From positions 62,001 to 126,000 of the forward strand of contig JBFNNX010000010.1 in the NCBI GenBank assembly GCA_040791665.1: a DNA stretch of 64,000 bases. The letters are read 5' to 3'. How positions within the stretch are numbered: position 1 is the stretch's first letter; the number at the start of each line of letters is the position of its first letter. A program made the translations under genes and the position numbers. A model generated the notes under the pieces. The model searched no databases, was not told the DNA's origin, and saw only the letters and a program-made list of their open reading frames with translations. This stretch comes from Thiodiazotropha sp040791665 (lineage in GTDB: Bacteria; Pseudomonadota; Gammaproteobacteria; Chromatiales; Chromatiaceae). Shown in pieces: positions 8,572-18,164 of this stretch.

Positions 8572-9453
8572 TTACTGTCGGATGCGGTCGTAGTAGCGCG
8601 CCCGGTAGAGCAGGCGGGCCTGCTCTCCGTCTGTAAAGCCACTCCTGGTATGTAATACGTTATTAGAGATCAAGCCCTGTCCGGCCTGCAGTTTCGCATG
8701 AAACTGCCAGGGCGAGGGGCTATGCAGCAGTGATTTCATATATTCGACTGCCTCTTTGAGCAACGGATCATCCAGCCACTCGATACTGCGGCTCCTGTCG
8801 GTATAACGCATATGTAAGTGGCCATCCGGGTAGACGGCAAAAACCGGGCCTGTACGCGCAGGTCTGAGTTCTTCGCCATCGACGATATTGGCCGGGATGG
8901 TCATGGCCTGAGGGTCCATCAAGGCACGGACATAATCGGGATTCCGCTCCATAAGCTGAATAAACAAGATCTCATGATCGAGCAGGTCATTCTCACCACC
9001 TTGTTCCGCCGGATTGACGCAATGCAGCAGCAGTGCGTGGATCTGCCGCTCAGGAAGGTTGTAATAGCCATCGGTGTGCCAGGCGATGGGACGGTTGGAA
9101 TAGGGGATATAGCCGTCTCGTAAGGCATCCGATTGTACGGTCAGCGAGGAGATGGCGTCGTCATCTGCACACATGTTGTGGTCCAGATGGCTGAGACCGA
9201 ATGTCAAGCCCAGTTCGCTGATAATGCGTTTATCCGAATCGTGACCCGAAAGGCCTGCCCAGATCGCCATATTGGTCTTTCGGCAAAGGGAGAGGATTTT
9301 ATCGTGCTCAGTTGTCGAGAGCCGACGCGGATCGCGGATTTCGACGATCAGTTCTGCCACTGTTTCCGGGTAGCTGTCGAGTTTTGCATCCCGCCAGATT
9401 ACATAGGCATCATGGTTGTCGGGCAGGAATGGTGATGGGCTATGATCGAGCAT
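8572..9453 (-). CDS. TauD/TfdA-like Fe(II)/2-oxoglutarate dioxygenase
   Basis: A 293-residue protein in the TauD superfamily. The iron-binding HxD is in AWHTDGYYN and the distal His with the 2-oxoglutarate-binding Arg is in LHTRSGF near the C-terminus. Such enzymes hydroxylate small molecules such as taurine, alkyl sulfates or gamma-butyrobetaine, using O2 and 2-oxoglutarate. The frame extends upstream to 9615, but the ATG at 9453 (MLDHSPSPF) fits the family better and leaves a 144-base divergent promoter region shared with ubiT. It converges on purF with a six-base gap. The substrate cannot be named from sequence. Confidence 0.8.
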   Translation of the reverse strand: MLDHSPSPFLPDNHDAYVIWRDAKLDSYPETVAELIVEIRDPRRLSTTEHDKILSLCRKTNMAIWAGLSGHDSDKRIISELGLTFGLSHLDHNMCADDDAISSLTVQSDALRDGYIPYSNRPIAWHTDGYYNLPERQIHALLLHCVNPAEQGGENDLLDHEILFIQLMERNPDYVRALMDPQAMTIPANIVDGEELRPARTGPVFAVYPDGHLHMRYTDRSRSIEWLDDPLLKEAVEYMKSLLHSPSPWQFHAKLQAGQGLISNNVLHTRSGFTDGEQARLLYRARYYDRIRQ

Positions 9454-9597
9454 GGCAGTAATTTTCGCAGATTTTGTTGAGTGTTGGTATGATAATCTTG
9501 TCAGTCCTAATCCGGCTGGAAAAAACAAGCATTTTTTTAAATAGAGCAGCATCCGGGAACGGGAGTTCAGGAAAGTTAATCTCTGAGGCGTACGATC

Positions 9598-10092
9598 ATG
9601 CATGCAGTCAAGCAACGTCCTAAAGTGCCTAAGCCACTATCCATACCGCTACGGCTGATTCCCAAAAGAGCCCATGGTGTTATCCTGAGCTCAGTCTTGA
9701 ACAGGCTGTTTCGTAACGAGCTCCTGGAAGGAGAGTTGGATTTTCTGGAAGGGCGGATTGTGCAGATAAAGGTGACTGATCTTTGGCTCGGTTACAATCT
9801 GACACTGATAAATGGCGCTATATCAGAAGCCAGCGGCAGGAAAGCCGATCTGAGCATATCGGGGTCCGTTTACGATTACCTGTTGTTGATCAGTGGCAAA
9901 GAGGATCCGGATACCCTGTTTTTCCAAAGACATCTCGTCATGGATGGCGACACAGGACTGGGTGTTCATTTGAAGAATATGCTGTCAGCCATTGAACTCG
10001 ATCAGTTACCGCTTCCAGCCGATATCCGTCCCTACATAGAACGGTTTATCCGGGTTTACGAGAATCTCCCCCACCTGATTGCCCGCATATGA
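9598..10092 (+). CDS. ubiT: UbiT, SCP2-domain factor of O2-independent ubiquinone synthesis
   Basis: A 164-residue protein made almost entirely of an SCP2 (sterol carrier protein 2) lipid-binding fold, with the N-terminal IPLRLIPKRAHG typical of the YhbT/UbiT family. In E. coli UbiT works with UbiU and UbiV to make ubiquinone without oxygen and is thought to bind the hydrophobic intermediates. UbiU and UbiV are present 7-9 kb away in this window, on the other strand, which supports the call. It is transcribed divergently from the dioxygenase gene. Confidence 0.85.
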   Translation: MHAVKQRPKVPKPLSIPLRLIPKRAHGVILSSVLNRLFRNELLEGELDFLEGRIVQIKVTDLWLGYNLTLINGAISEASGRKADLSISGSVYDYLLLISGKEDPDTLFFQRHLVMDGDTGLGVHLKNMLSAIELDQLPLPADIRPYIERFIRVYENLPHLIARI

Positions 10093-10231
10093 TTATTACC
10101 ACTGTCGATTCGACAGAGTAGCTTTTTAGCCACCTGCTCAGTCGCTATCGATCCCGATTAAAGCCACCTTCGCGGTGCTGTTGTAAATTGAGATAGGTCG
10201 CACAACTCTGGATCCATGGGGTTGGATTCAC

Positions 10232-11035
10232 TCAGTCTGACAGGGGCAAACGATTGACGTAACAGGGATGACCTTGGATTTTCACAATCAACTCTTGGGT
10301 CTTGTCAGGTGGGCCGCTGCACCAATAGCTCTCCTGGCCCGTATCCGGATTGGATGAGAGGATCTCTTCATCAGAGAGCCTGCGTTGCAACTGCCGAGCT
10401 ACCGCATAGCCTGTATCGATAATAGTGACAGAGGAACCAGCCACTTTTTCTATGGTGTCTTTCACAAAGGGATAGTGAGTACAGCCTAACACCAAGGTAT
10501 CGACACCTTTTTCCAGGACGGGTATCAGTGACTGTTTTACAAGCTCAACGGTTTTACCGTGAGTTGCGCCGTTATGTTCAATCGTTTCCACCCATCCATG
10601 GCAGGGACAATAGAATATATCGGCGCCATTGGCGTGCTGCTCCACGAGGTTCTGAAATTTCCCGCTCACCAGTGTTCCTTCGGTAGCCAGTACACCGATC
10701 ACACCGTTTTGGCTGTTCGCTGTCGCTGGCTTGACTCCGGGTTCCATGCCGATAATAGGCAGCGAGAAACTGTTTCGTAAATGCGTGACGGCAACGGCTG
10801 TAGCGGTATTGCAGGCAATGACGATCGCTTTGACATTTTGCTGAATTAGAAACTCAACGATGTGCTTGCTGCGCTCGAGTATAAATCGATTTTCCTTTGT
10901 GCCATAGGGGAGATTGGCCCTGTCTGAAACATAGATCAGATCTTCACTCGGTAATAGATCGCGTATGTGGTGCAACACCGAGAGCCCGCCAATACCAGAA
11001 TCGAAAATACCGACAGGTAAACTAGACGACATCAT
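10232..11035 (-). CDS. murI: Glutamate racemase
   Basis: A 267-residue enzyme converting L- to D-glutamate for peptidoglycan. It carries PVGIFDSGIGGLSVL at the N-terminus and the two catalytic cysteine motifs, VIACNTATA (about residue 74) and LGCTHYPF (about 184). Its first codons overlap the end of the histidine kinase gene by 14 bases, so it appears translationally coupled as the last gene of a receptor-kinase operon, an unusual position for an essential cell-wall gene. ATG at 11035 or the next codon are both possible starts. Confidence 0.95.
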   Translation of the reverse strand: MMSSSLPVGIFDSGIGGLSVLHHIRDLLPSEDLIYVSDRANLPYGTKENRFILERSKHIVEFLIQQNVKAIVIACNTATAVAVTHLRNSFSLPIIGMEPGVKPATANSQNGVIGVLATEGTLVSGKFQNLVEQHANGADIFYCPCHGWVETIEHNGATHGKTVELVKQSLIPVLEKGVDTLVLGCTHYPFVKDTIEKVAGSSVTIIDTGYAVARQLQRRLSDEEILSSNPDTGQESYWCSGPPDKTQELIVKIQGHPCYVNRLPLSD

Positions 11036-13763
11036 TGGTTTCCCGAGCTTGCAGCAGTCGTTTCACTTCATGTTCCACTGATTTGTACTCTTCGAGTAAC
11101 TGCGCTGCCTGCTTTGATGCAGTCGCCTGTTCAAGTTTTTGCACTGAGAAGTCGAGTGCAGGTACGCCACATGAGGACGTGGAGCCTCGCATTTTATGGG
11201 CAATCTCCTTCAGATTTTCCCAGTCATGCTTGCGGATATATGTTTCTATGTCTTCAAGTTGTTGCGGCAATTCACTACAAAGCTGATTGAACATCTCCTT
11301 GGCCAGGCCCTGATCACCGCCAGTGATATCAAGTATTTTCTTGCTGTCTATGACAAGTAGCCTATTTTTATCATAGCCTTTATCCTCATTGTCGGTCTGT
11401 GATTCGTAATATCCGAGTTGTTTATTGTCATTGAAAATATTCTTGATTACAGACCACATTTGTCGCTCGTCGATTGGTTTTAGCAGATAGCCATCCATTC
11501 CCGATTCCTTTATTTGATTTCTTGTGGCGGGAACGACATCTGCAGTCAATGCAATGATCGGTGTGTGCTTGCTGTCCGCTTCATTATGTCGAATAACTTC
11601 TGCGGCCTTTGTACCCTTCATCTTCGGCATGTGAATATCCATCAAAATCAGGTCAAAGTTCTTGAGCAGGGTCTGCGAAATTGCGCTTAAACCATCGCTG
11701 GCTTCTGTGACATTGGCACCATTATTACGCATGAGGGTGCTGATAAGCTTAAGATTAATATCGTTGTCATCGACGACGAGTATATTGTAATTATCCAGTT
11801 TCGGATTGGATAAGCTGATATTCTTCTCTGTAACGGATTTCGAACTGCGCAGAGATCCGGAGATGATTCTGTCCAGGGTGTCTGCCAGTTTACCTATACT
11901 GAAAGGCTTGGACAGATAGAAGTCATCACTGATTGACTGGAATTTCTCGATAATAACTCTCTCTGATGCGCTCAACAGCACAAGAAACGGGGTGCTGCAG
12001 ATGGTACGCAATCGACGGATTTCACTTTCGGCATATCCGGATTGGATTTCACTGTTTTCGAAACCCATAACAATTACATCATATCGATCGTCAGGTACGA
12101 CGGGAAACTCGCCAACTACGGTTGTGATATCAAAAGATTCCAGAATGTGCTTTATGGCTAAAAATGACAACTTATGATTGTCGCATATCAGTGCCTGTTT
12201 GCCGCTGATATAGGGAGTGTGCGGCTGAATTTGGCTCAGTTCGGGTTTTTCCAGGGGTATTGTTACAATAAAGTTTGAGCCCTTCCCGGGGTTGCTGATA
12301 AGCTCGATATCGCCATTCATCGATTGTGCAAGTTTTTTACATATACTCAAACCGAGGCCCGTTCCGCCGTAAACTCTGCTGGTAGACGAATCGGCCTGCT
12401 GAAATGACTCGAACAGGGACTCCTGGGCTTTCTTCTCGATGCCGATGCCAGTATCGGTTACAGAGAATTTCAATATACATTTGTATTCGGACTCATCATC
12501 GACCATCACGCGTATTATGACATCCCCGTGATGGGTGAACTTGATGGCATTGCTGATTAAATTTACTAAAATTTGTCGAATCCGCGTCTCGTCGCCAATA
12601 AGAGTGTTGGGAACATCTGAGTAGACGAGTAATATCAGCTCAAGCCCTTTGTCATGTGCCGATGGCGATAGCAGTACTGTAGGTTCCTCAAAACATTCGT
12701 GTACTTGAAAAGGCGTGGTTTCAGGCTCCAGTTTCCCATATTCGAGTTTAGAGTAATCGAGTATCTCGTTAATTATTTCCAGTAGGTTGCTGGCCGATTT
12801 TGAGATTGTGTTGACAAGATCGCGTTGTTGTCTGGAGAGGTCTGTCTTAAGCAGCAAATTGGTAAATCCAAGAACACCATTCATCGGGGTTCGAATCTCA
12901 TGGCTCATGTTGGCGAGGAATTCCGATTTCGCCTTACTGGCCGACAAAGCCCTCTTTTTTGCCAGATCGAGTTCTACATTTTGAATCTCCAGGGCTTCCA
13001 TCGTTTCAGTGAGTTCGGAGGTCGCCTGATCAATCTGTTGTTGCATCGTTTCATGCGATCTCAATATCTGGCTGGTCATAGCGTTAAAGCCCTCTTCCAG
13101 GCTTCGTATCTCACCCTTGGATACCTCAGGAACACGTGTAGTCAGTTCGCCATCTCTCATGCGAGAGACCGCTTGGGTCAATCTTCCTATAGGCCTGATA
13201 ACTGACCTGCTCAATGCTAATGAAAAAAATGCCGTGCATATCAAACCGATCACCAGCATTATGATCGAGTTTCGTATGATGATTATTCTATTATCGATGA
13301 GTCGTGTTTTACTGAGGGAGAGAATGACTTTACCCATACTGCGATTGACGTTCTCTCTGTTGTTTAAGCCCTGGTCAGGGTAGTCAATGATATCGATATC
13401 TTCAAGCAAGTAGATGGCAGGCGCGGAGAATTCGGCAAGATTGCTTGGGTCTTCGCTATATTGTTTTGTCATGTGGGAAAGGAGAGAGCCGGAAGCATCG
13501 AAAACATCGATACTGTAAACATCGGTTTGAAGGAAAACGGGTCTCAGGCTCATCTCCAATATAGACTTGTCACGGGTGAATATGCCGTAGACGCTTATGG
13601 AAGCGGATTGATTGGCTATGGATACACCTCTTTCATTGAATGATTCATCCAGCCTGTCGAGTTGAGTGCTGATCAAATAAACCGTCAAAATAAAGGCGAG
13701 GATGAAGGCTGGCAATAAGCTAATCATCAGCGCCTGAAATCGGAGGGATTTTATTTTAATCAT
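11022..13763 (-). CDS. Hybrid sensor histidine kinase, BarA-like architecture
   Basis: A 913-residue membrane kinase. Order: TM1 (about 11-31), periplasmic sensor (32-162), TM2 (163-184), HAMP (185-237), HisKA with phospho-His288 (ANMSHEIRTPMNG), HATPase (N-box NLISNAIKFT, G-box TGLGL), a first receiver domain (about 520-640) lacking the phospho-Asp, a second intact receiver (phospho-Asp709 in LILMDIHMPKMKG), and an HPt domain with His856 (HKMRGS). A phosphorelay from His288 to Asp709 to His856 is expected. The first ATG overlaps the end of the binding-protein gene by eight bases, so that protein is the likely signal-input partner. No output regulator is adjacent. Confidence 0.93.
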   Translation of the reverse strand: MIKIKSLRFQALMISLLPAFILAFILTVYLISTQLDRLDESFNERGVSIANQSASISVYGIFTRDKSILEMSLRPVFLQTDVYSIDVFDASGSLLSHMTKQYSEDPSNLAEFSAPAIYLLEDIDIIDYPDQGLNNRENVNRSMGKVILSLSKTRLIDNRIIIIRNSIIMLVIGLICTAFFSLALSRSVIRPIGRLTQAVSRMRDGELTTRVPEVSKGEIRSLEEGFNAMTSQILRSHETMQQQIDQATSELTETMEALEIQNVELDLAKKRALSASKAKSEFLANMSHEIRTPMNGVLGFTNLLLKTDLSRQQRDLVNTISKSASNLLEIINEILDYSKLEYGKLEPETTPFQVHECFEEPTVLLSPSAHDKGLELILLVYSDVPNTLIGDETRIRQILVNLISNAIKFTHHGDVIIRVMVDDESEYKCILKFSVTDTGIGIEKKAQESLFESFQQADSSTSRVYGGTGLGLSICKKLAQSMNGDIELISNPGKGSNFIVTIPLEKPELSQIQPHTPYISGKQALICDNHKLSFLAIKHILESFDITTVVGEFPVVPDDRYDVIVMGFENSEIQSGYAESEIRRLRTICSTPFLVLLSASERVIIEKFQSISDDFYLSKPFSIGKLADTLDRIISGSLRSSKSVTEKNISLSNPKLDNYNILVVDDNDINLKLISTLMRNNGANVTEASDGLSAISQTLLKNFDLILMDIHMPKMKGTKAAEVIRHNEADSKHTPIIALTADVVPATRNQIKESGMDGYLLKPIDERQMWSVIKNIFNDNKQLGYYESQTDNEDKGYDKNRLLVIDSKKILDITGGDQGLAKEMFNQLCSELPQQLEDIETYIRKHDWENLKEIAHKMRGSTSSCGVPALDFSVQKLEQATASKQAAQLLEEYKSVEHEVKRLLQARETNDVV

Positions 13764-14814
13764 GATCGTCTATTAACTTATTGATCATTGTCTCTTCAAG
13801 TTCATTTACAGATTTTGTAGGAAAATCCAATGATCTTGCCACTTCAGAATTAAACAGAATGGAAAAGTACTCTGCATTCTGCTCCCTATAATTGATCTTC
13901 TCTCCAGAATATACTTTGGCGATATTGTCCCTGACATGAAAGGCGATATCCTCTGGTGCAGAGTAGACTGCAGCAAACGCGCCAGCTTTGACATAGGCAG
14001 ATGAAAACCCAATCAATGGAATGCGTTTTCTATAGGCGGAAATCAGAATGTTAGAGACAGTTGATTTGTTATGTATTTTTGTGTCCGGTACAGCCAGCAG
14101 GATGTCTACATTGTAAAGCAAACGGTTAAGAGAGGTGCCGATTTGTCTGGCATCATCTATCTTCTCGATTTTGATGTTCATTTCCAGCTCGGATGCAGAC
14201 TGCATCAGTGTTTTTTCTGCTGGCTCATCACTGCTGCTGATCACGACTCCAACGTTTCTGAAACTATCGGACAGTGCGCGAATTAGAAGCATGCTTCTGT
14301 GCAGCGGCTGATCCAGATATAAATAGTGTTGATTAGGGTTGTCAATGCCATCGTCAGAGTGTATTTGACTATCCTTCGGGATTAATGCGGAAAAGATGAC
14401 ATTTTCATTTAGATATTGTTTGGCGTAGACGGCGGCTTTTATTCCCAGGGTTACTATAACTCTGTGGTCGTCATCAAGCTCGTTGTCGAGAGAGGAAATT
14501 TGACTGATTTCAAAGTTTGCATCCTGGCATGCAAGCTGCCGGTTCCTGCACAGCTTTATTGTAGCGTTGGTGATTGTCGTCGCAACATCAAGGTAGACGT
14601 CGTCGTTGCCGCTTAGCAGGATCAGAATATTGCTCTCTTTTTCATGCGCGGCGACAGCCAATGCGAGCATAGCGACAAACAGAAAAATGAACGAATAACC
14701 TTTGATGCAAGCCCTGTGATGGGCGGACTCACATCTTGGACCGGGTGGGCCAATATGTATGGAATCACCTTGTAAGGGGTAAACAGCTGATTTATTGCTG
14801 TCAGGTAGTGGCAT
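13756..14814 (-). CDS. Periplasmic binding-protein-like protein (ABC substrate-binding fold)
   Basis: A 352-residue protein with a hydrophobic export segment around 38-55 and a two-lobe periplasmic-binding fold of the PF04392 ABC-substrate type (segments such as RVIVTLGIKAAVYA and PLIGFSSAYVKAGAFAAV). No ABC permease or ATPase is nearby. It lies between a TonB-dependent receptor and a hybrid kinase with overlapping ends, so it probably hands a ligand to the kinase sensor rather than to a transporter. The ligand is unknown. The long N-terminus means the true start may be internal. Confidence 0.7.
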   Translation of the reverse strand: MPLPDSNKSAVYPLQGDSIHIGPPGPRCESAHHRACIKGYSFIFLFVAMLALAVAAHEKESNILILLSGNDDVYLDVATTITNATIKLCRNRQLACQDANFEISQISSLDNELDDDHRVIVTLGIKAAVYAKQYLNENVIFSALIPKDSQIHSDDGIDNPNQHYLYLDQPLHRSMLLIRALSDSFRNVGVVISSSDEPAEKTLMQSASELEMNIKIEKIDDARQIGTSLNRLLYNVDILLAVPDTKIHNKSTVSNILISAYRKRIPLIGFSSAYVKAGAFAAVYSAPEDIAFHVRDNIAKVYSGEKINYREQNAEYFSILFNSEVARSLDFPTKSVNELEETMINKLIDDHD

Positions 14815-14826
14815 TTCAGTATCTGG

Positions 14827-17025
14827 CTAGAAAGAAGCCTTGCTTTGGAGATAGATGCGTCTTTCCCATACGTTATGAGCGTCGATACGATCATTATGGT
14901 AAAAGTCAAAATTTTCGTTATGCAGGTTCTGTAAGATCAGAGAGATGTCGACGCTGTGTCCTGAAAGATCGAAATGTTTGTTCAGCTTCAGGTCAAGACG
15001 GCTGAAGTTGGGTACCGCATCTCCCTCGCCAGGCCACTCCATTTCGTCAGTAAAGTAGTAGGCGCCGCTTGCGGTAAAACCGTCATCAAAACTATGGCTG
15101 GCAATCAGGCTGAATGTTCTTTTGGGGATCTTCTCCTCGGCATTTCCGCGAAAACTTGCAACGCCGTCTTTGATCCGTTTTAGTTCATTTCCGCTGATAT
15201 CGAGATAACTGAGCCCCATGAAGATCAAATCCCTGTTTGTGGGGCGGAAGTCGATTTCAAATTCGATGCCGTTGATTTCGACTTCGCCGAAGTTAGTGTA
15301 GGTGAATGCACCTCGTTGATATAATCTGAGCAGTTGATTCAGCACCTCAAGTGCGATTTCATCTGTAATGCCTCGGTCAGGGTCGGTGATATCAAAGTGA
15401 ACATATTGGTCGATGATACTAGAATATTTTTCATGGAACAGGCATACGTCAAAGTTGACGCCGTAATCGGTGAAGTTTCCAAAATAACCGACTTCGACAC
15501 GTTCTATCTGTTGAGGATCAAGTTCTTCCGTGCTTACTACCCAGGTATTGAACTCATCATCTCGTGAACCAAGATACAGAGAGAGGTGGGCATTGTCCTC
15601 ATAGATGGTTGGCATGCGATACGCTCTTGATCCACTTACTCTCAAAGTGCTCGAAGACGACAGGTGATGGTTTACTCCCAGTCGTGGAGAAAAGACATGA
15701 TCTTTGCCCTCAAATTTCTCGAGCATCGCCCCAGCATTAATAACCGTGGTTGGGGTTGCATACCATTCAGTATTGAGAAACAGTCTGTAGAGATCCCTCG
15801 AGATGGGGTCATCCTCCTGTAGCAGCCAATAGCTTTCGCCGCGATCATGTCTGGCACCAACTCCCCAGGCAATGCGCAGATCCTTTACCGGCTCTGAGGT
15901 ATGCTCAAACTCCAGATCGTAACGGTGAGATTTCAGACCGATCCACGAAAAAAGCATTGGGGAGTCGGTTAGGTTCAAAGCGTTCAAAAAGGCATCGAAA
16001 TCATACATGCCGCCAGACAACGTGGCCGCAAAGAGATCCGCGCGTACAGATTCGTCAAACCCTTGCAGGTCATCGAGGGAGACTATTTGTTCGGACAGGG
16101 AGGGTGTGTAGTTCAGATCATCGACAGAGTAGTAGTTATGATAAAACTGAAGACTGATCTTGTTTTTTTCAGATAATACCCGATTCCATTCGACGAACTG
16201 GTAGTTGTACTGGTTGTCGAGTTCCCTTTCCTGCTGTAGCAGACTGGGTAAACCTTCATCGTAGTTGCCGTATGCAACGCCTACAGTGGTTCGAATAGAG
16301 TTGTTGATGTCGATGTTATAGTCACTGTCAAATTTCAACCATTTTGCCCGTGATGAATCATCGCGGTTGTCGAAACCTTCCCCTTCTTTGTAGCTTGTCG
16401 ATATCCGGTAATCCAATTTGCCGACACGATCAGCAAATGCCGCTTCTACATAACGGGTTCTTTCATAACCAGTTGTTATCGACAGCATGGTGCCGGGAAG
16501 ATCAGCCGGGTGCTCGGTCACAATATTTATTACCCCAGCATATGAGTTGGACCCATAGGCTGCGGCATTAGGTCCGCGAATCACTTCGATGCGTAGTATC
16601 TCATCCAGGCTGAGATAGATTTCTGTCCAGGGAATACCGCCGAACAATGGATCGTATATTGACCTTCCGTCTATCAGGACCTGCATGTCTCTGGCATATT
16701 CATCCGCATGACCATGATAGGTAACCGTGGTGCTGGTGCCGGAAAAGAAGCCGACTGTGAATCCGGGTACCAGTCGAAGCAGATCTGGCAGGTTCAATGC
16801 TGCGCTGGCCTGGATCATTTTCTTATCTATGACCGTCATCGCAGTCGGCGTATCGGATTGCGCCTGAGAGAGTCTTGATGCAGAGAGCACGATCGGCAGA
16901 TCATCATAAAAATAGCTTTCTGTAAAAGCCAGGATATCGTCACTGCTGCTGGAAGGGTTGCAGAATGCGGCCAGAAACAACCCAACCGGGATGAGTCTAT
17001 TGATATGATATCTAGAGTGAGACAT
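14827..17025 (-). CDS. TonB-dependent outer membrane receptor
   Basis: A 732-residue receptor with a signal peptide (about 1-27), a plug domain (about 50-165; DTPTAMTVIDKKMIQAS, LIDGRSIYDPLFGG, IRGPNAAAYGSNSYAGVINI) and a beta-barrel ending in the aromatic residue of QSKASF. It resembles receptors of the vitamin B12/ferric-siderophore group, but the substrate cannot be read from sequence. It is the first gene of the operon with the binding protein, hybrid kinase and murI (gaps of 12, -8 and -14 bases), so it may be part of a sensing system rather than plain uptake. Confidence 0.92.
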   Translation of the reverse strand: MSHSRYHINRLIPVGLFLAAFCNPSSSSDDILAFTESYFYDDLPIVLSASRLSQAQSDTPTAMTVIDKKMIQASAALNLPDLLRLVPGFTVGFFSGTSTTVTYHGHADEYARDMQVLIDGRSIYDPLFGGIPWTEIYLSLDEILRIEVIRGPNAAAYGSNSYAGVINIVTEHPADLPGTMLSITTGYERTRYVEAAFADRVGKLDYRISTSYKEGEGFDNRDDSSRAKWLKFDSDYNIDINNSIRTTVGVAYGNYDEGLPSLLQQERELDNQYNYQFVEWNRVLSEKNKISLQFYHNYYSVDDLNYTPSLSEQIVSLDDLQGFDESVRADLFAATLSGGMYDFDAFLNALNLTDSPMLFSWIGLKSHRYDLEFEHTSEPVKDLRIAWGVGARHDRGESYWLLQEDDPISRDLYRLFLNTEWYATPTTVINAGAMLEKFEGKDHVFSPRLGVNHHLSSSSTLRVSGSRAYRMPTIYEDNAHLSLYLGSRDDEFNTWVVSTEELDPQQIERVEVGYFGNFTDYGVNFDVCLFHEKYSSIIDQYVHFDITDPDRGITDEIALEVLNQLLRLYQRGAFTYTNFGEVEINGIEFEIDFRPTNRDLIFMGLSYLDISGNELKRIKDGVASFRGNAEEKIPKRTFSLIASHSFDDGFTASGAYYFTDEMEWPGEGDAVPNFSRLDLKLNKHFDLSGHSVDISLILQNLHNENFDFYHNDRIDAHNVWERRIYLQSKASF

Positions 17026-17073
17026 GTGCTAACCCTGTGTTGTATGAGGTTTCATAGCAATTAAAAGGATTGC

Positions 17074-17106
17074 CAACCGGTTTGCATAGGCAGCGACTAC
17101 CGGTTG
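17074..17106. promoter_or_regulatory. Inverted repeat in the leader of the receptor operon
   Basis: CAACCGGT (17074-17081) and ACCGGTTG (17099-17106) are perfect inverted repeats separated by 17 bases, 49-81 bases before the receptor start. They could be an operator or an mRNA hairpin. I do not recognise a known riboswitch. Confidence 0.45.
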
Positions 17107-17261
17107 TCATCAGTGATTATGATACACCACACTAGACTGAGGGTTATATCTCAGTATGCGACATAGGGCGAAAAGGTAAGGAGTTCTGTATTCCGCTAAC
17201 GGTGATCGGCGCTAAGGGTGAATCATTGTAAGATAGGTTGCAGGTAAGAAAATCTGTCGAT

Positions 17262-18164
17262 TTAGCGGGGGGAATTAAATTCTTGTTGACCGCTTGATCC
17301 ATGCCAATAGCCGTTACATGCCCCGAGCGGCATATATCTACTAAGATCGCACACTACTTCATGATGCAGGGCTTTGTGAAAAGCATCGACGATTTTATCT
17401 GTAAAAGCGGATTGGGGACTGATCCTTAAAACATCGACCTGTAGCTGTTTGAGTAAAGCTATCTCGGTGAGCAGATTGCAGGTTTTTGCAGAAACCGTCT
17501 GGATGCCGTTCAAGGCCAGAAAGGGCTCATTTTCCTGAGTGGAAAGCAAACGCCCATCTGGATAATCGATACATTTATATTGACAGTCATCTTTGGGAAG
17601 ATTGTGGGAGCGTGCGGTAAAACACCTGGCTGAAAGGGTCAGTGGCATGCGTCCATAGGAGAAGACCTCGGTTTCGATTCCTTCCGGTCGTTTTGCCTGA
17701 ATCTGTTGCAGTGTCCGATTTGAGAGTTCTATCGGGAGAACCCAGCGTTTCAGACCTTTCAATGCCAACAGATTGAGCGTCGCCGCATTGTAAATATTGA
17801 CACTGGGACCGGTCACGAAGGAAAGCCCTTTTTTGCTCATGATATGGATAGCGCCGATATCGTTGGCCTCGATCATGAAGTTCCCGTTGTCGCATAATCG
17901 CCTGAGGGTCTTCAGTTCCGACTCTGCCTCGATCAAAGCAAGCGATGAGAGCACGATCTCCTTGTCGCATTGCTGACTCAGTTTGGTGGCCAGATCAAGC
18001 CAGTCACCGGTACGGAGACTGCGTCTTTTGGAGCAGACAGTCTCACCCAGATAGATGATATCCACCGGCATTTCTGCCGCTTGGGCATAGAAATCAAATA
18101 GTGTATCCCGCGACCAATAGTAGAGAACCGGACCGAGAGAGAGTTTGGGCACTGCATTCATCAT
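17262..18164 (-). CDS. ubiV: UbiV, U32-family partner in O2-independent ubiquinone hydroxylation
   Basis: A 300-residue U32-family protein closely matching E. coli UbiV (YhbV, 292 residues): LSLGPVLYYW at the start, IYLGETVCSKRR, ARCFTARS, and the C-terminal CNGYWHG. The cysteines in these motifs are those expected to bind the [4Fe-4S] cluster. With UbiU it forms the heterodimer that hydroxylates ubiquinone precursors without O2, probably from prephenate as known in E. coli. Its ATG overlaps the UbiU stop by one base (TAATG), so expression is translationally coupled. Confidence 0.95.
   Translation of the reverse strand: MMNAVPKLSLGPVLYYWSRDTLFDFYAQAAEMPVDIIYLGETVCSKRRSLRTGDWLDLATKLSQQCDKEIVLSSLALIEAESELKTLRRLCDNGNFMIEANDIGAIHIMSKKGLSFVTGPSVNIYNAATLNLLALKGLKRWVLPIELSNRTLQQIQAKRPEGIETEVFSYGRMPLTLSARCFTARSHNLPKDDCQYKCIDYPDGRLLSTQENEPFLALNGIQTVSAKTCNLLTEIALLKQLQVDVLRISPQSAFTDKIVDAFHKALHHEVVCDLSRYMPLGACNGYWHGSSGQQEFNSPR

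Noticed and set aside
17026..17261. Cobalamin or other known riboswitch before the TonB receptor
   Set aside because: No conserved B12-box or c-di-GMP aptamer core could be found, only a simple inverted repeat.
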